Shown: positions 35,335 through 43,982, counted from the first letter of the stretch. The stretch is 44,110 nt of DNA from Pseudobdellovibrionaceae bacterium (GCA_016785955.1 JAEUWH010000037.1:1-44110); one strand, 5' to 3'. Program-made: numbers and translations. The notes: generated by a model from the letters alone, not told the origin.

Positions 35335-35685
35335 TTATTCTAAACCATCATTTGAGGATGCTGACGACGCTGCTTTAGCATTTGGAGCGGCAGTGGCTTT
35401 ACCTTTTTGGTATCCGCAACAAAAAATCACACCAAAAATATCAGACGCATTTTTGTAGTTAGTCAACGTATAGGGTTTATTCATGTCACATTTTTTCGAC
35501 ATCTGCATCGTCAATTCAACATCCACATCATTATGGGCGTCACCATTCACGAACTCACAGTAATGCCCAGAAGTAGAAGCAATTTTATTTCGCTCTTCTT
35601 GTCTTTGTTTGTATGCGGTAGAACAACCAACAAACATGACCATGCTGACAACTAGGACCCATATCAAATTCCATTTTGATAACAT
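35335..35685 (-). CDS. Small cysteine-containing lipoprotein within the cell-wall cluster
   Basis: 116 aa with a lipoprotein signal (MLSKWNLIWVLVVSM... ending FVGC). The mature part has HYCEF, KKCDM and a CCGYQKG motif, then an Ala/Ser-rich tail. No family recognised. The frame is open from ATG 35703, but ATG 35685 has AAGGAG six bases upstream and gives a normal lipoprotein leader. It sits between murD and ftsW, six bases from ftsW, so its product is made together with division enzymes; a role in the envelope during growth is inference. Confidence 0.7.
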   Translation of the reverse strand: MLSKWNLIWVLVVSMVMFVGCSTAYKQRQEERNKIASTSGHYCEFVNGDAHNDVDVELTMQMSKKCDMNKPYTLTNYKNASDIFGVIFCCGYQKGKATAAPNAKAASSASSNDGLE

Positions 35686-35747
35686 AGACGTCTCCTTATT
35701 CATATATAGATTATAAGTTCACTCAGGAAACGTCTATTAAAAATAGA

Positions 35748-37136
35748 TTACTGGAATTTTTTAATAATCTGTTTGAAATAGTCTCCACGTTCCTCGTAAC
35801 TATCAAACATATCATGAGACGAACACCCCGGACTTAGCAATACGATATCGCCAATCCTAGTCTTATGGAATGCTATCAAAACAGCTTCTTCGAAAGTTCC
35901 AATCAAGAACGTTTCCGAAAAATCACCTAACTCGCGATTGATTCGTTCCTTAGCCTCTCCGACCAGGATCAAAGTCTTGACTTTGCGCTTGATCATATTA
36001 CGTAAAGGTTCATAGTTCAGATTCGTATCTTTACCACCCATGATTAAAATCACATTTTCATCAAAGGTATCTAACGAACGTAATACCGCATGAACATTGG
36101 TTGCTTTCGAGTCATTATAAAAAACAGCGCCACGCACCTTGCGTACGTACTCAATACGGTGAGGCAATCCATCAAACGCATCGATGGTCTTTTGGATCGC
36201 TTCTTTCGTCGCACCATGCTCGCGAGAAACCAGCAATGCTGCCATCACATTTTCCACGCTGTGCTTGCCGCGCATTTTGATACTCTTGACCGAGAATACT
36301 TCTACCTCGGGGCCGGTTCGAACACGGACTTCATCACCAATGTTAACGGCGCCACCAATATTCATAATTTGCGGCTCTAATGCTTGCTTGCGAGAGAAGT
36401 AAAAAATCTTACCGCGCTGAACTGCTGGGTCACGTGCCAATTCAACGACGGCATTGTCATCGGCATTCAAAATCGAAGTCGTCATTTGATTTGTATTTCT
36501 AAAAACACGCCTCTTGGCATTGATATACTCTTCCATTGAACGATAGCGATCTAAATGATTTTCTGCCAAATTTGTAAATACGATATTGGAAGGATTAAAT
36601 GTTTCCGTGTGCTCTAGCATAAATGCGGACACTTCAACAATAACAACCTGTGCCTTTTCGCCAGACCGCAAATAATCAGTGAGCGGACGCTCGTTCGAGC
36701 CCCCCACCCAACAGGAAATTCCACTTTCTTTAAGCATACTTTCAGCCAACCGCGCGACTGTTGTTTTACCATTTGTACCGGTGACTCCCACCATAGGTTC
36801 TTTAATAAAACCTTGAGCAAATTCAAACTCGCCCGTGATTTTAATGCCCTGACTGCGAGCATATTCAAAAATTTTCAAAATTGGCGAAACCCCTGGACTG
36901 AGGATAACAAGATCTTGCTGTAGAAATGTTTTTGGAGAATGCGATCCCAATTCAAACTTGATAGGCATTCCCTCAAGCGGTTCCAATTGTGCCGATAATT
37001 CGGGTTTAGACTTGTGATCAGTGACTGTTACTTGTGCTCCGTGCTGAGTCAGAAAGTGACACAAAGAAACCCCTGTTTTACCCAAACCAACCACTAAAAT
37101 GCGCTTATCTTTTAATTCTGATAACTCTTTATACAT
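35748..37136 (-). CDS. murD: UDP-N-acetylmuramoyl-L-alanine--D-glutamate ligase
   Basis: 462 aa Mur ligase adding D-glutamate to UDP-MurNAc-L-Ala. Rossmann start ILVVGLGKTGVSL, ATP loop GVTGTNGKTTVARL, NLAENHLDRY, then GLPHRIEYV and NDSKATNVHAVLRSL, and the C-terminal LLSPGCSSHDMFDSYEERG (quoted in part) are characteristic of MurD. ATG follows GAGGCAAT. It lies 15 nt after mraY. The length is normal. Confidence 0.97.
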   Translation of the reverse strand: MYKELSELKDKRILVVGLGKTGVSLCHFLTQHGAQVTVTDHKSKPELSAQLEPLEGMPIKFELGSHSPKTFLQQDLVILSPGVSPILKIFEYARSQGIKITGEFEFAQGFIKEPMVGVTGTNGKTTVARLAESMLKESGISCWVGGSNERPLTDYLRSGEKAQVVIVEVSAFMLEHTETFNPSNIVFTNLAENHLDRYRSMEEYINAKRRVFRNTNQMTTSILNADDNAVVELARDPAVQRGKIFYFSRKQALEPQIMNIGGAVNIGDEVRVRTGPEVEVFSVKSIKMRGKHSVENVMAALLVSREHGATKEAIQKTIDAFDGLPHRIEYVRKVRGAVFYNDSKATNVHAVLRSLDTFDENVILIMGGKDTNLNYEPLRNMIKRKVKTLILVGEAKERINRELGDFSETFLIGTFEEAVLIAFHKTRIGDIVLLSPGCSSHDMFDSYEERGDYFKQIIKKFQ

Positions 37137-37151
37137 ATTGCCTCTTTCGTT

Positions 37152-38228
37152 TTATCTAATTTTTAATGTTGCTAAACTTAACACTGCTAACAGAATCGAG
37201 ATGATCCAGAAACGCACAATAATTTTTGTTTCGGTTAGTCCTTTTAATTCAAAATGATGATGAATTGGCGCCATCTTGAAAATTCGTTTACCCGTTAATT
37301 TGAAGGAAATCACTTGCGTAATCACACTCAACGCTTCGACGACAAAAACCCCACCTAAAACAACCATCAAAATTTCATTTTTTGTAATGACGGCCATTGA
37401 GCCTAAAAATCCACCCAAACTCAAACTGCCCACATCCCCCATGAAAACTTGCGCTGGGTACGTATTAAACCATAAAAATCCTAAACCCGCCGCCACAATA
37501 GTCGCCGCGACAGGAGTCAATTCGCTGGCTCCCGACACATGCGGAATTTGCAAATAGTTTGCAATTCCCGCATGCCCTGCTACATAGGCAAATAAACCCA
37601 GTGTCGTCGCAGAAATGATAACAGGCACGATGGCAAGACCATCTAAACCATCTGTCAAATTCACGGCATTCGCCGTGCCCACAATAACAAGTGATCCGAA
37701 TGCAATATAAGCATAGCCCAAATCAAACTGCAGACCTTTAATAAAAGGAAAAACGATGTTTGTTGATAATCCAAAGTGCTCGATCAAAAACCACAAAGTA
37801 ATACCAGCAATTAAAAACTCGCCTAATAAACGAACTTTTCCGGACAACCCTTTGGTATTTTTCTTACTGACTTTCAAGTAATCATCAATGTAACCAATCA
37901 AACCGTAGCCCCAGGTGATCACCAAAACGGCCCACACAAAAGGGTTTCGCATATCCACCCACAAAAAGCAGGGAATCAAAGTCGAAAGTAAAATCAACCC
38001 TCCCCCCATAGTTGGAGTACCTGATTTTTTCTTGTGCGTTTGCGGACCATCATCACGAATCGATTGTCCATAGTGCCGCTCAATCAAACGACGAATAAAA
38101 ATTGGTCCCCAAATTAAACTTAAAAAGAAGGCCGTAAAAAAGGCGACAAAGGTTCTAACGGTAATATATCTAAAAATATTAAGCGCTGAAAATTCGTTGC
38201 TAAGCGAGTAAAGCCACTGGTAAAGCAT
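37152..38228 (-). CDS. mraY: Phospho-MurNAc-pentapeptide transferase
   Basis: 358 aa polytopic membrane enzyme that makes lipid I from UDP-MurNAc-pentapeptide and undecaprenyl phosphate. Landmarks are [25 protein letters not shown] with the catalytic Asp pair, [23 protein letters not shown], and the [11 protein letters not shown] histidine cluster. Length is normal. Upstream murE and murF, which often precede it, are absent: the neighbour is the RelA/SpoT-like gene 120 nt away. A palindrome lies in that gap. Confidence 0.98.
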   Translation of the reverse strand: MLYQWLYSLSNEFSALNIFRYITVRTFVAFFTAFFLSLIWGPIFIRRLIERHYGQSIRDDGPQTHKKKSGTPTMGGGLILLSTLIPCFLWVDMRNPFVWAVLVITWGYGLIGYIDDYLKVSKKNTKGLSGKVRLLGEFLIAGITLWFLIEHFGLSTNIVFPFIKGLQFDLGYAYIAFGSLVIVGTANAVNLTDGLDGLAIVPVIISATTLGLFAYVAGHAGIANYLQIPHVSGASELTPVAATIVAAGLGFLWFNTYPAQVFMGDVGSLSLGGFLGSMAVITKNEILMVVLGGVFVVEALSVITQVISFKLTGKRIFKMAPIHHHFELKGLTETKIIVRFWIISILLAVLSLATLKIR

Positions 38229-38279
38229 GAGTCCATTTCCTAATCATGATGATTGATTTTCGAGTGCAACTCACAGCTT

Positions 38280-38293
38280 TAGCATAGATGCTA
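38280..38293. promoter_or_regulatory. Palindrome upstream of mraY
   Basis: TAGCAT-AG-ATGCTA, six-base arms around two bases, lies about 52 nt upstream of the mraY start. It may be an operator for the cell-wall cluster. On the forward strand six T residues follow, but the stem is too short to call a terminator and no forward gene ends here. Confidence 0.35.
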
Positions 38294-38348
38294 TTTTTTA
38301 TGCAAGAGAAAACTCTTATGTTACCGGAATAACTGATAAATTTTAAAT

Positions 38349-39467
38349 TTAGAAAAGACGGCCTGGAGCCAGCTCAACAAACAATCGCATCTGCTCGGAC
38401 AAAGGAGTTCCACTTTGAGCCCCAAGAAATCGATCCACACCATTGATGCCATTTTTTTCAGCAACAACAGCATCCAAATCAATCAACCAATTCCAGCTCT
38501 TGTTTTTGAAATGCCCTGAGTAACCAATGTCTATCCCGTACTCGGCGAACAAATTCACAATATCTTGTGAAAAATGTCGAGAGTGCATTTGCTCCTCAAA
38601 CGCACGAATAAATCGAACCCAAAATCGAGAATAACGCTTCAACGAAGCCACATACTGCCCATCAGGATTTTGTGATTTGTAAACCACGGGATGATCCCAA
38701 TGATGCCAAGTCGCTATACTTTTGGACATAATCTGGATTTCAACAGGGGCTCCCGTACCTAACGTCAGTGTTAAATGAAACGCTCGATAGAAACGATTCT
38801 TAGCTTGATCCTCGGCACCTCCACGCAATTCAACTTGCTTGATCGAACCTATCTTTGAAACACCAAGAGCCTTCTCAAAATGTTCTACCAAGGCCTGCTG
38901 ATCCAACGGTTCTGGCCATCGCAAAGGTTCTAACAATTCGGATGTTTTGGACGGTAGCAAACGTATTCCAATAAAATCATCTAGCAGCTCTAAATGAAAA
39001 ACTTTTTGCATTTCAGAGTGCTCCTTTGCACGATCAATGATTTTATTTCGTAACGACTGAATATCCTTGAAACGAGCTTCAACAAGAACCTTATGAAGGC
39101 TCCCATACGATTTAAAATAATCAGACACCCGTTCATAATCTTTCATATAACGATCCACAAAAGATTGCGCGATTAAGCGCTCGTTCTTACCCATATTTCT
39201 ATACAAACCAACCACATCCTCCCAACGTGTGACGGTTCTGTACTCCAAAACCGTGCCCCTCATGGTCTGCTTGGGAACCACTAACTCAAACATATTCCCC
39301 CGGTAACGAACTAAATCCGAAAGATACGAATGCGTGATCAAGCTTGTGGGCGCTTTTGAATCGTAAAAATACAAACAGGCCAACACATCAGCCGCGGAAG
39401 GTCGCGAGACAACGAATCCCATAAATACTATTGAAATAAAAAGTAAATCTTTAAAAAACCGAGTCAT
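38349..39467 (-). CDS. Exported protein with RelA/SpoT-like nucleotide pyrophosphokinase fold
   Basis: 372 aa. Signal peptide at 1-25 (MTRFFKD, hydrophobic core, SRPSA). The central region carries the residue pattern of Rel synthetases: R132-x-K134-x3-S138-x3-K142, Asp163/164 in DDFIGIRL, Tyr227-x3-His231, and Glu243-x-Gln245 in PVEIQI, followed by a His/Trp-rich WHHWDHPVVYK. Tyr-His and Glu-Gln spacings equal those in Rel enzymes. No hydrolase, TGS or ACT domain. Export of such an enzyme is unexpected because its nucleotide substrates are cytosolic; an effector acting in another cell is possible. A longer frame starts at GTG 39497; ATG 39467 is favoured because it overlaps a stop as TGATG and gives a cleaner signal peptide. 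Confidence 0.6.
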   Translation of the reverse strand: MTRFFKDLLFISIVFMGFVVSRPSAADVLACLYFYDSKAPTSLITHSYLSDLVRYRGNMFELVVPKQTMRGTVLEYRTVTRWEDVVGLYRNMGKNERLIAQSFVDRYMKDYERVSDYFKSYGSLHKVLVEARFKDIQSLRNKIIDRAKEHSEMQKVFHLELLDDFIGIRLLPSKTSELLEPLRWPEPLDQQALVEHFEKALGVSKIGSIKQVELRGGAEDQAKNRFYRAFHLTLTLGTGAPVEIQIMSKSIATWHHWDHPVVYKSQNPDGQYVASLKRYSRFWVRFIRAFEEQMHSRHFSQDIVNLFAEYGIDIGYSGHFKNKSWNWLIDLDAVVAEKNGINGVDRFLGAQSGTPLSEQMRLFVELAPGRLF

Positions 39468-39658
39468 CAACAACGACCACTTTCTATGACGAACCACAGG
39501 TAGCCTGTTTCAGGATCTCGTACTGGAACAGACACAAAATTTGTCATACTCCTGTCTACAAATTGGTTAAGGATACCATCACCGCTCCCTACTCGAAAGG
39601 CGTCGTCTGCGTAAAATGCAAATAAAACTGAAAATAATGGATCCTTAAATAAGCCGAT
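39467..39658 (-). CDS. Candidate small protein coupled to the RelA/SpoT-like gene (atypical AUC start)
   Basis: An open reverse-strand frame of 70 codons (from 39679) ends in TGA that shares one base with the ATG of the RelA/SpoT-like gene. It contains no ATG, GTG or TTG until ATG at 39547, which would leave 26 residues with its AGGAG too close. Upstream, a perfect GGAGGT lies six bases before ATC at 39658, giving 63 residues with natural-looking composition (VPVRDPETGYLWFVIESG). ATC is a rare start, so this may be a real gene with an unusual start, a leader peptide or a decayed gene. No family recognised. Confidence 0.35.
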   Translation of the reverse strand: MGLFKDPLFSVLFAFYADDAFRVGSGDGILNQFVDRSMTNFVSVPVRDPETGYLWFVIESGRC

Positions 39659-39717
39659 AGTTCTACCTCCACCCTTAAATTAAAGGGCAAAAGTCGGACC
39701 AACACCGAGTCAATACG

Positions 39718-40092
39718 CTAGGCTGTTTTCTTTAAAAGTTGGCCCTTTTTATCGTCCAAATCAACAGGCAAAGTACGCAGATCTGATTCTGGAAAGCGAC
39801 GAATCAGTTGCCCCGTGGCATCTTTCACCAACACGAATCGCAAATTATTCTCGGTCGCCAGTTCGATTATCCATCCGTGCTCTTTTACGAATGGTAATTT
39901 TTCTAAATGCTCTAAGGCCTGCTGGATTTCGTCTTCACTGAGAGGCTGATTATTCTTTTGATTTTGCTCATAGCCAGGATGGCTGTTGGGGTCGCGGTCA
40001 TGGGTCGAATCCGATTGAATTGTACGTTCGGCTCTTTCAACGTTTTTTACCGTATTAATCGCGTTAGGATTCAAGACACTTTTGATATTCAT
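39718..40092 (-). CDS. FlaG-like small protein
   Basis: 124 aa, no signal peptide. The first ~50 residues are polar and disordered-looking. The C-terminal part, LRFVLVKDATGQLIRRFPESDLRTLP (quoted here as its key span: V-D-ATGQ-IRRFPES), resembles FlaG domains, which read F-x-V-x-D-x-TG-x-VIRxIPxEE. FlaG proteins affect flagellar filament length. No flagellar gene is nearby, so the assignment rests on this motif alone. The start codon lies in the second arm of a hairpin. Confidence 0.45.
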   Translation of the reverse strand: MNIKSVLNPNAINTVKNVERAERTIQSDSTHDRDPNSHPGYEQNQKNNQPLSEDEIQQALEHLEKLPFVKEHGWIIELATENNLRFVLVKDATGQLIRRFPESDLRTLPVDLDDKKGQLLKKTA

Positions 40093-40115
40093 TACTGATC
40101 TTATCGGTCAGTAAT
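40091..40115 (-). promoter_or_regulatory. Hairpin enclosing the start codon of the FlaG-like gene
   Basis: In the reverse-strand transcript ATTACTGA (40115-40108) pairs with TCAGTAAT (40098-40091), leaving a 9-nt loop. The last two bases of the second arm are the A and T of the ATG at 40092-40090. No strong Shine-Dalgarno sequence exists outside the stem, so folding would block initiation. Confidence 0.45.
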
Positions 40116-40158
40116 AAAGCGAACTGAAGTCGGACCTTATGCCCGTCGCAAGACCAAA

Positions 40159-40941
40159 TTACTGGCCTTTGATGGTGTCTTTTACTTGCGTACAAATTTT
40201 AACGGGAAATTTTTGCCCTTGATATTCGGACAAACCCTCGAAACAGTACTCCACCATTTTAAAAAGATACGGCATGTTGTTCACAATTTTAAACGAGATA
40301 ATATTGTTTTGCTTTTTAACTTCGTCCGAGCCATCTTCCTTATAGGAAATACGCACAACAAACGAAACTTTTTTTCCTGACCAACGGCAATCTGGAAACG
40401 AACGACACCCCTTATCGATCATCAGCTGGGGAAGCGCTTCAGTGAAATCTTCTGATTTTAACTTATAACATTCCACCGTCTGATAACTGCACAAGCTAAG
40501 CACATCCAGGAATCCTTCAAACGGCGTCGTCTGAATTTCGTCCTCAATATTTTTTAAACTCAAACTCTTTGTACTTGCCGTTTTCTTGACGGCCAAAACA
40601 CGTTCGCGCGAAGACTGTGCCGCCTCCGTACCATTTTGAACTTCACGCGATTGCACAACCATATGATAACGAACCACCTCGGCGTCTTCAGTGATATTGG
40701 TAACCGTCATGGCCTTTAAAAGCGATGGCTGCATAGGGCCGTAATTTAGCGAGATATTTTTTTCGATATAAGCATAGTCGTTTTTTTTGATAGAAAAAAT
40801 ATCATCGCTGCCCCAGGAATCCACGACAATTTTTTCGAACTGCTCGGCGCTGACTTTTTCTCCTAAATTTTCTTCCAGCTTTTTATTCTGATTACATGAC
40901 GACAAAATAAAGAAAAAACAAATAACAGATAGTGTTTTCAT
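40159..40941 (-). CDS. Predicted lipoprotein, function unknown
   Basis: 260 aa. Lipoprotein signal MKTLSVICFFFILSSC with Cys16. The mature part is mixed alpha/beta with four or more Cys residues in the second half (LCSYQTVEC, KGCRSF, DCRW, EYCF, KICT), suggesting disulfides. No family recognised. The frame is open eight codons further upstream, but ATG 40941 gives the lipoprotein leader and overlaps the preceding stop as ATGA, which fixes the start and shows coupling to the acetyltransferase gene. Confidence 0.72.
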   Translation of the reverse strand: MKTLSVICFFFILSSCNQNKKLEENLGEKVSAEQFEKIVVDSWGSDDIFSIKKNDYAYIEKNISLNYGPMQPSLLKAMTVTNITEDAEVVRYHMVVQSREVQNGTEAAQSSRERVLAVKKTASTKSLSLKNIEDEIQTTPFEGFLDVLSLCSYQTVECYKLKSEDFTEALPQLMIDKGCRSFPDCRWSGKKVSFVVRISYKEDGSDEVKKQNNIISFKIVNNMPYLFKMVEYCFEGLSEYQGQKFPVKICTQVKDTIKGQ

Positions 40942-42032
40942 ACAGAATCCCAACCCCAAATCCACAGCGGCAGCGGCAATATTGCTTTCAATTTCTGAGC
41001 GGTTTCCGGCTTAAATATATCCTGACTATCAAAATCGATCGGGCCAAAAAGTAATGGCACCAAATCTTTTTCTGACTCGATCGTATATAAATCCCCGTTA
41101 CACCCAAAAAGAACAGCTTCTTGATTTTTCTCAAAGACAAAATCAGAAACTCCTATGTTACGAAACGCTTTTTTGACTTTGGCCGCTAGCCCTTCGAAAT
41201 GTGTGATCCGAATCATTCCTAAATACCCTTCATTGACATAGTCGGCATATTTGCGCAACTCACTGATTAAATTGCCAGAATGTTTTGGTGCAATAAAATG
41301 AAAGGGATGATTTTTAATTTGGCTGATATATCCCAGCAGATTTTTCAACGCGGTCACCGATCCGCCCCATTCATGGATGTAATGGCTTAGGTCCGCACCC
41401 TTGCCTTCGATCGCATAGGCCGCCAACGTGCCGTTCACGTTCCACGCCGTATACAGATGCGTATTGGGAATTGACAAAAACTTTCTAAATTCATCCTGAG
41501 AGCGAATGGTCGCCACTGAATGCTGAGCATATATTTTCGACAAAGCTTCGGGAGCCACATTCTTGTCCTTAGAGTATTTAAACAATGTCCCGTCGAACGG
41601 TATCGTTTTTTCAAAACTCAAAGATATTTCGTAGCCCCCCAACTCGAATCCTAATTTTCGGTAAAAATCATACATGTTGGTCCACAAAATAGCGACGTCA
41701 CAATTTTGCTGACGAGCCATATTCAAAGACTCAGCCAAGATTTTATGGGACAAGCCCTGATGACGAAACTCTTCGTGAGTCGCCACCGAACCGATCGCTC
41801 CCACTTTGTATATTAAGTGTGGAGATTTAACGATGAGCGGTTTCAGTACCGCATGGGAAACGACTTGATTTTCATTCACCACAATATTCATGTTATGCCT
41901 ATTGGCTAAATTAAGCGCGGTAGGGTATTCTTTGTCGATCGACCACGCCTGCTGAGGCCGTAAAGTATGGTTTAAAAACTCCAGTACTTTTTCGAATTCT
42001 GATTCACTTGGCACTTTGGGTCCTTCGAGCAT
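40938..42032 (-). CDS. GNAT family N-acetyltransferase, Eis-like
   Basis: 364 aa. An N-terminal GNAT domain has the acetyl-CoA loop at about 88-97 (EEFRHQGLSH, the R/Q-x2-G-x-[GS] pattern) and the late MYDFYRKLGFELGGYE strand-helix. A second, degenerate GNAT-like half follows (from about 160) and a C-terminal portion to 364, an organisation seen in Eis-type and related acetyltransferases. Cytosolic; the substrate is unknown. GAGGG lies four bases before the ATG. It is the first gene of a two-gene coupled unit with the lipoprotein. Confidence 0.75.
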   Translation of the reverse strand: MLEGPKVPSESEFEKVLEFLNHTLRPQQAWSIDKEYPTALNLANRHNMNIVVNENQVVSHAVLKPLIVKSPHLIYKVGAIGSVATHEEFRHQGLSHKILAESLNMARQQNCDVAILWTNMYDFYRKLGFELGGYEISLSFEKTIPFDGTLFKYSKDKNVAPEALSKIYAQHSVATIRSQDEFRKFLSIPNTHLYTAWNVNGTLAAYAIEGKGADLSHYIHEWGGSVTALKNLLGYISQIKNHPFHFIAPKHSGNLISELRKYADYVNEGYLGMIRITHFEGLAAKVKKAFRNIGVSDFVFEKNQEAVLFGCNGDLYTIESEKDLVPLLFGPIDFDSQDIFKPETAQKLKAILPLPLWIWGWDSV

Positions 42033-42163
42033 TGGCCCTCCCGTTCCAGTATAACTAAATTTTTCAGGCTTTAAGAGGTTTTATCCCTCACCCTTTTAAA
42101 TATAAGACCGGAGTCCGTATGCCCTATTGACTCGGATCTGGCCTAAAGTTATAAGGATCCCCT

Positions 42164-42406
42164 ATGGCTGACTTAAAGCAAAAATGGAAAGATAACCATC
42201 CAGGCAAAATGTTTGTTGATCAATCATGCATCGCATGCGATGCCTGCGTTTTGTCGGCCCCAGATAACTTTGCGATGCACCCAGAAGACGGTCATGCCTT
42301 TGTGAAAAAGCAACCAGAAGGCCCAGCCGAAGAAGCCGCCTGCCAAGAAGCGATGAGCGGTTGCCCTGTTGAAGCCATTGGAGACTTTGGCGAAGCGAAT
42401 GCCTAA
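42164..42406 (+). CDS. Single-cluster [4Fe-4S] ferredoxin
   Basis: 80 aa. Cys22-x2-Cys25-x2-Cys28 (CIACDAC) and a distant Cys followed by Pro (SGCPVEAI, about 66) provide four ligands for one cubane cluster, as in Fer4_13/15-type small ferredoxins. An APDNF segment after the third Cys and the acidic middle are typical. It carries electrons in the cytosol; the partner is unknown. AAGGAT precedes the ATG. The 3' end overlaps nth by 8 nt, so the two are co-translated. Confidence 0.9.
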   Translation: MADLKQKWKDNHPGKMFVDQSCIACDACVLSAPDNFAMHPEDGHAFVKKQPEGPAEEAACQEAMSGCPVEAIGDFGEANA

Positions 42407-43049
42407 GAAAAAATACACTCCGGCAAAGAATCCAAAAGATACTCTAAAAATTTTATATAAAACATACCCCAATGCTTATTGCGAACTTAACCACAAGAAT
42501 CCTTACGAACTGTTGATCGCCACTATCTTATCCGCCCAATGCACTGACGAACGTGTAAACAAAGTAACTCCCCAGCTGTTCTTAACTTTTCCTTCGCCTG
42601 ACGACATGGCCCGTGCGGATGTTGAAAAAATTGAACAGCTGATCAAATCAACTGGATTTTATAAAAACAAGGCGAAAAATATCAAACAGTGCTGCGTGGA
42701 TATTTGTGAAAAACACGATGGTCTTGTCCCCCAAAACCTAGAAAATTTAGTGGCTTTGGCAGGTGTCGGGCGCAAAACCGCAAATGTCGTGCTGGGTGTC
42801 GCCTTCAATATTCCAAATGGAATTGTGGTCGACACGCATGTCAGTCGCCTCAGCCAGCGCATGGGATTAAGTAAAAATAAAACTCCCGAGAAAATTGAAC
42901 AGGACTTGCTAGCGATTGTTCCCAAAAAAAATTGGATTCAGTTGTCCCATCAAATGATTTTTCATGGCCGACAGATTTGCAAGGCACGCAATCCTCAATG
43001 TATGACTTGTCCCATGCAGACTATTTGCCCCAAAAATGACTATCAATAA
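42399..43049 (+). CDS. nth: Endonuclease III
   Basis: 216 aa DNA glycosylase/AP lyase removing oxidised pyrimidines. The helix-hairpin-helix LAGVGRKTANVVLG contains the catalytic Lys, and the catalytic Asp is in VDTHVSRLSQRMG. The C-terminal C-x6-C-x2-C-x5-C (from CKARNPQC) binds the [4Fe-4S] cluster. The longest frame begins with TTG at 42369; ATG at 42399 gives the normal length and overlaps the ferredoxin stop by 8 nt. E. coli Nth is 211 aa. Confidence 0.97.
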   Translation: MPKKKYTPAKNPKDTLKILYKTYPNAYCELNHKNPYELLIATILSAQCTDERVNKVTPQLFLTFPSPDDMARADVEKIEQLIKSTGFYKNKAKNIKQCCVDICEKHDGLVPQNLENLVALAGVGRKTANVVLGVAFNIPNGIVVDTHVSRLSQRMGLSKNKTPEKIEQDLLAIVPKKNWIQLSHQMIFHGRQICKARNPQCMTCPMQTICPKNDYQ

Positions 43050-43259
43050 CTGCGTCTACTGAGTGGTTCTAATTATAGAGGATCGCATCCATATTTTGTA
43101 TATTTGAGCTCAAGTTACCTGACTTTATTTTGAATATAAAACTTACTTTTCTTAACGCGAGGAAAGTGATTTGCGCCATCCTCCGAACACTCATGGCTTG
43201 GCATCTCGATCGCACCTGTTATGCCAACAGCGCCTCTTAACGCTTTTGCCGAGGTTTAA

Positions 43260-43982
43260 ATGCAATTTCAAAGAGTTTGGTATGCCTTATTTGGCGCATT
43301 GATTACTTTATCTTCAGGCAATGTCATTGCCATGAATAAAGTTCCCGCGATGAACTCCTGTTTTATTGAATTTCGAGTTAATAATTTCCGAGTTCACTCT
43401 TGTTCTGGAACCGCATTGAGCGGCAAAATGTTACTGACTGCCGGCCATTGTATTCTTTTTGGTAGCGTGTATTTAAACGCTGATGACTATAATACGGTTG
43501 TGCGATGTCCGCACGACCCCCCAGGAACTGAATACTCGGTAATCAAAGCTTACATGCATCCATATTTTGATAAATATTTGGTCAGCAACGCCAGGTCGGC
43601 TCTACCTTTAGCGATTGTAAAAGAATTTGATCGATTACAATTAAAAAATCAAGGGATGGATCCAAACATAGATATTGGATTTATGGAAATCGAATCCTCC
43701 AAGTCTTTTCCAGGTCCATTCGCAAAACTAGCTCTCAGTAAGGCCGACTTTGACGCCGCAATAAAGAATGAATGTTATATTCGTGGGTATCGAGGAGATT
43801 TTTTAAAAAAAGAAGAGGCGATTGATTTAACGTCTTCGATATTTTTAAGAAGAATCTTTGATTTTAAAAAGTCTACTAATGATAAATATGGCTTCACCGT
43901 AGCTACCGATCCTAAAGAATCATACATTTATCAAGGCGACTCGGGTGCAAGCGTAGTATGTATGAATAGACTAGTAGTCTGA
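43260..43982 (+). CDS. Secreted trypsin-like serine protease, C-terminally truncated
   Basis: 240 aa. Signal peptide about 1-24. The chymotrypsin-fold triad is visible: His63 in LTAGHC, Asp138 in NIDIGFMEI, and Ser228 in QGDSGAS. Cys48 and Cys64 fit the usual disulfide around the active-site His. Only 12 residues follow Ser228, whereas family members have about 35-45, including a last strand and helix. The stop lies 4 nt from the end of an IS630-like transposase on the other strand, so the gene was probably cut by the insertion and its last residues may come from the element. GAGG precedes the ATG. Activity is doubtful. Confidence 0.8.
   Translation: MQFQRVWYALFGALITLSSGNVIAMNKVPAMNSCFIEFRVNNFRVHSCSGTALSGKMLLTAGHCILFGSVYLNADDYNTVVRCPHDPPGTEYSVIKAYMHPYFDKYLVSNARSALPLAIVKEFDRLQLKNQGMDPNIDIGFMEIESSKSFPGPFAKLALSKADFDAAIKNECYIRGYRGDFLKKEEAIDLTSSIFLRRIFDFKKSTNDKYGFTVATDPKESYIYQGDSGASVVCMNRLVV
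43968..43980. repeat. Palindrome at the protease/IS junction
   Basis: AGACTA-G-TAGTCT is a perfect 13-nt palindrome at the end of the protease gene. IS630/Tc1-type elements insert at TA, which occurs twice here. The element edge could begin within this palindrome, with TAGTCTGACC as the outer end of its inverted repeat; the other end is outside the window. Confidence 0.4.

Noticed and set aside
38304-38317. AAGAG/CTCTT hairpin as terminator of the RelA/SpoT-like gene
   Set aside because: Only a five-base AT-rich stem, with no T-tract in the transcribed direction.
39606-39710. Alternative reverse-strand frame with GTG/TTG starts after the FlaG-like stop
   Set aside because: Its translation looks random, has no good ribosome site and does not connect to the TGATG junction.
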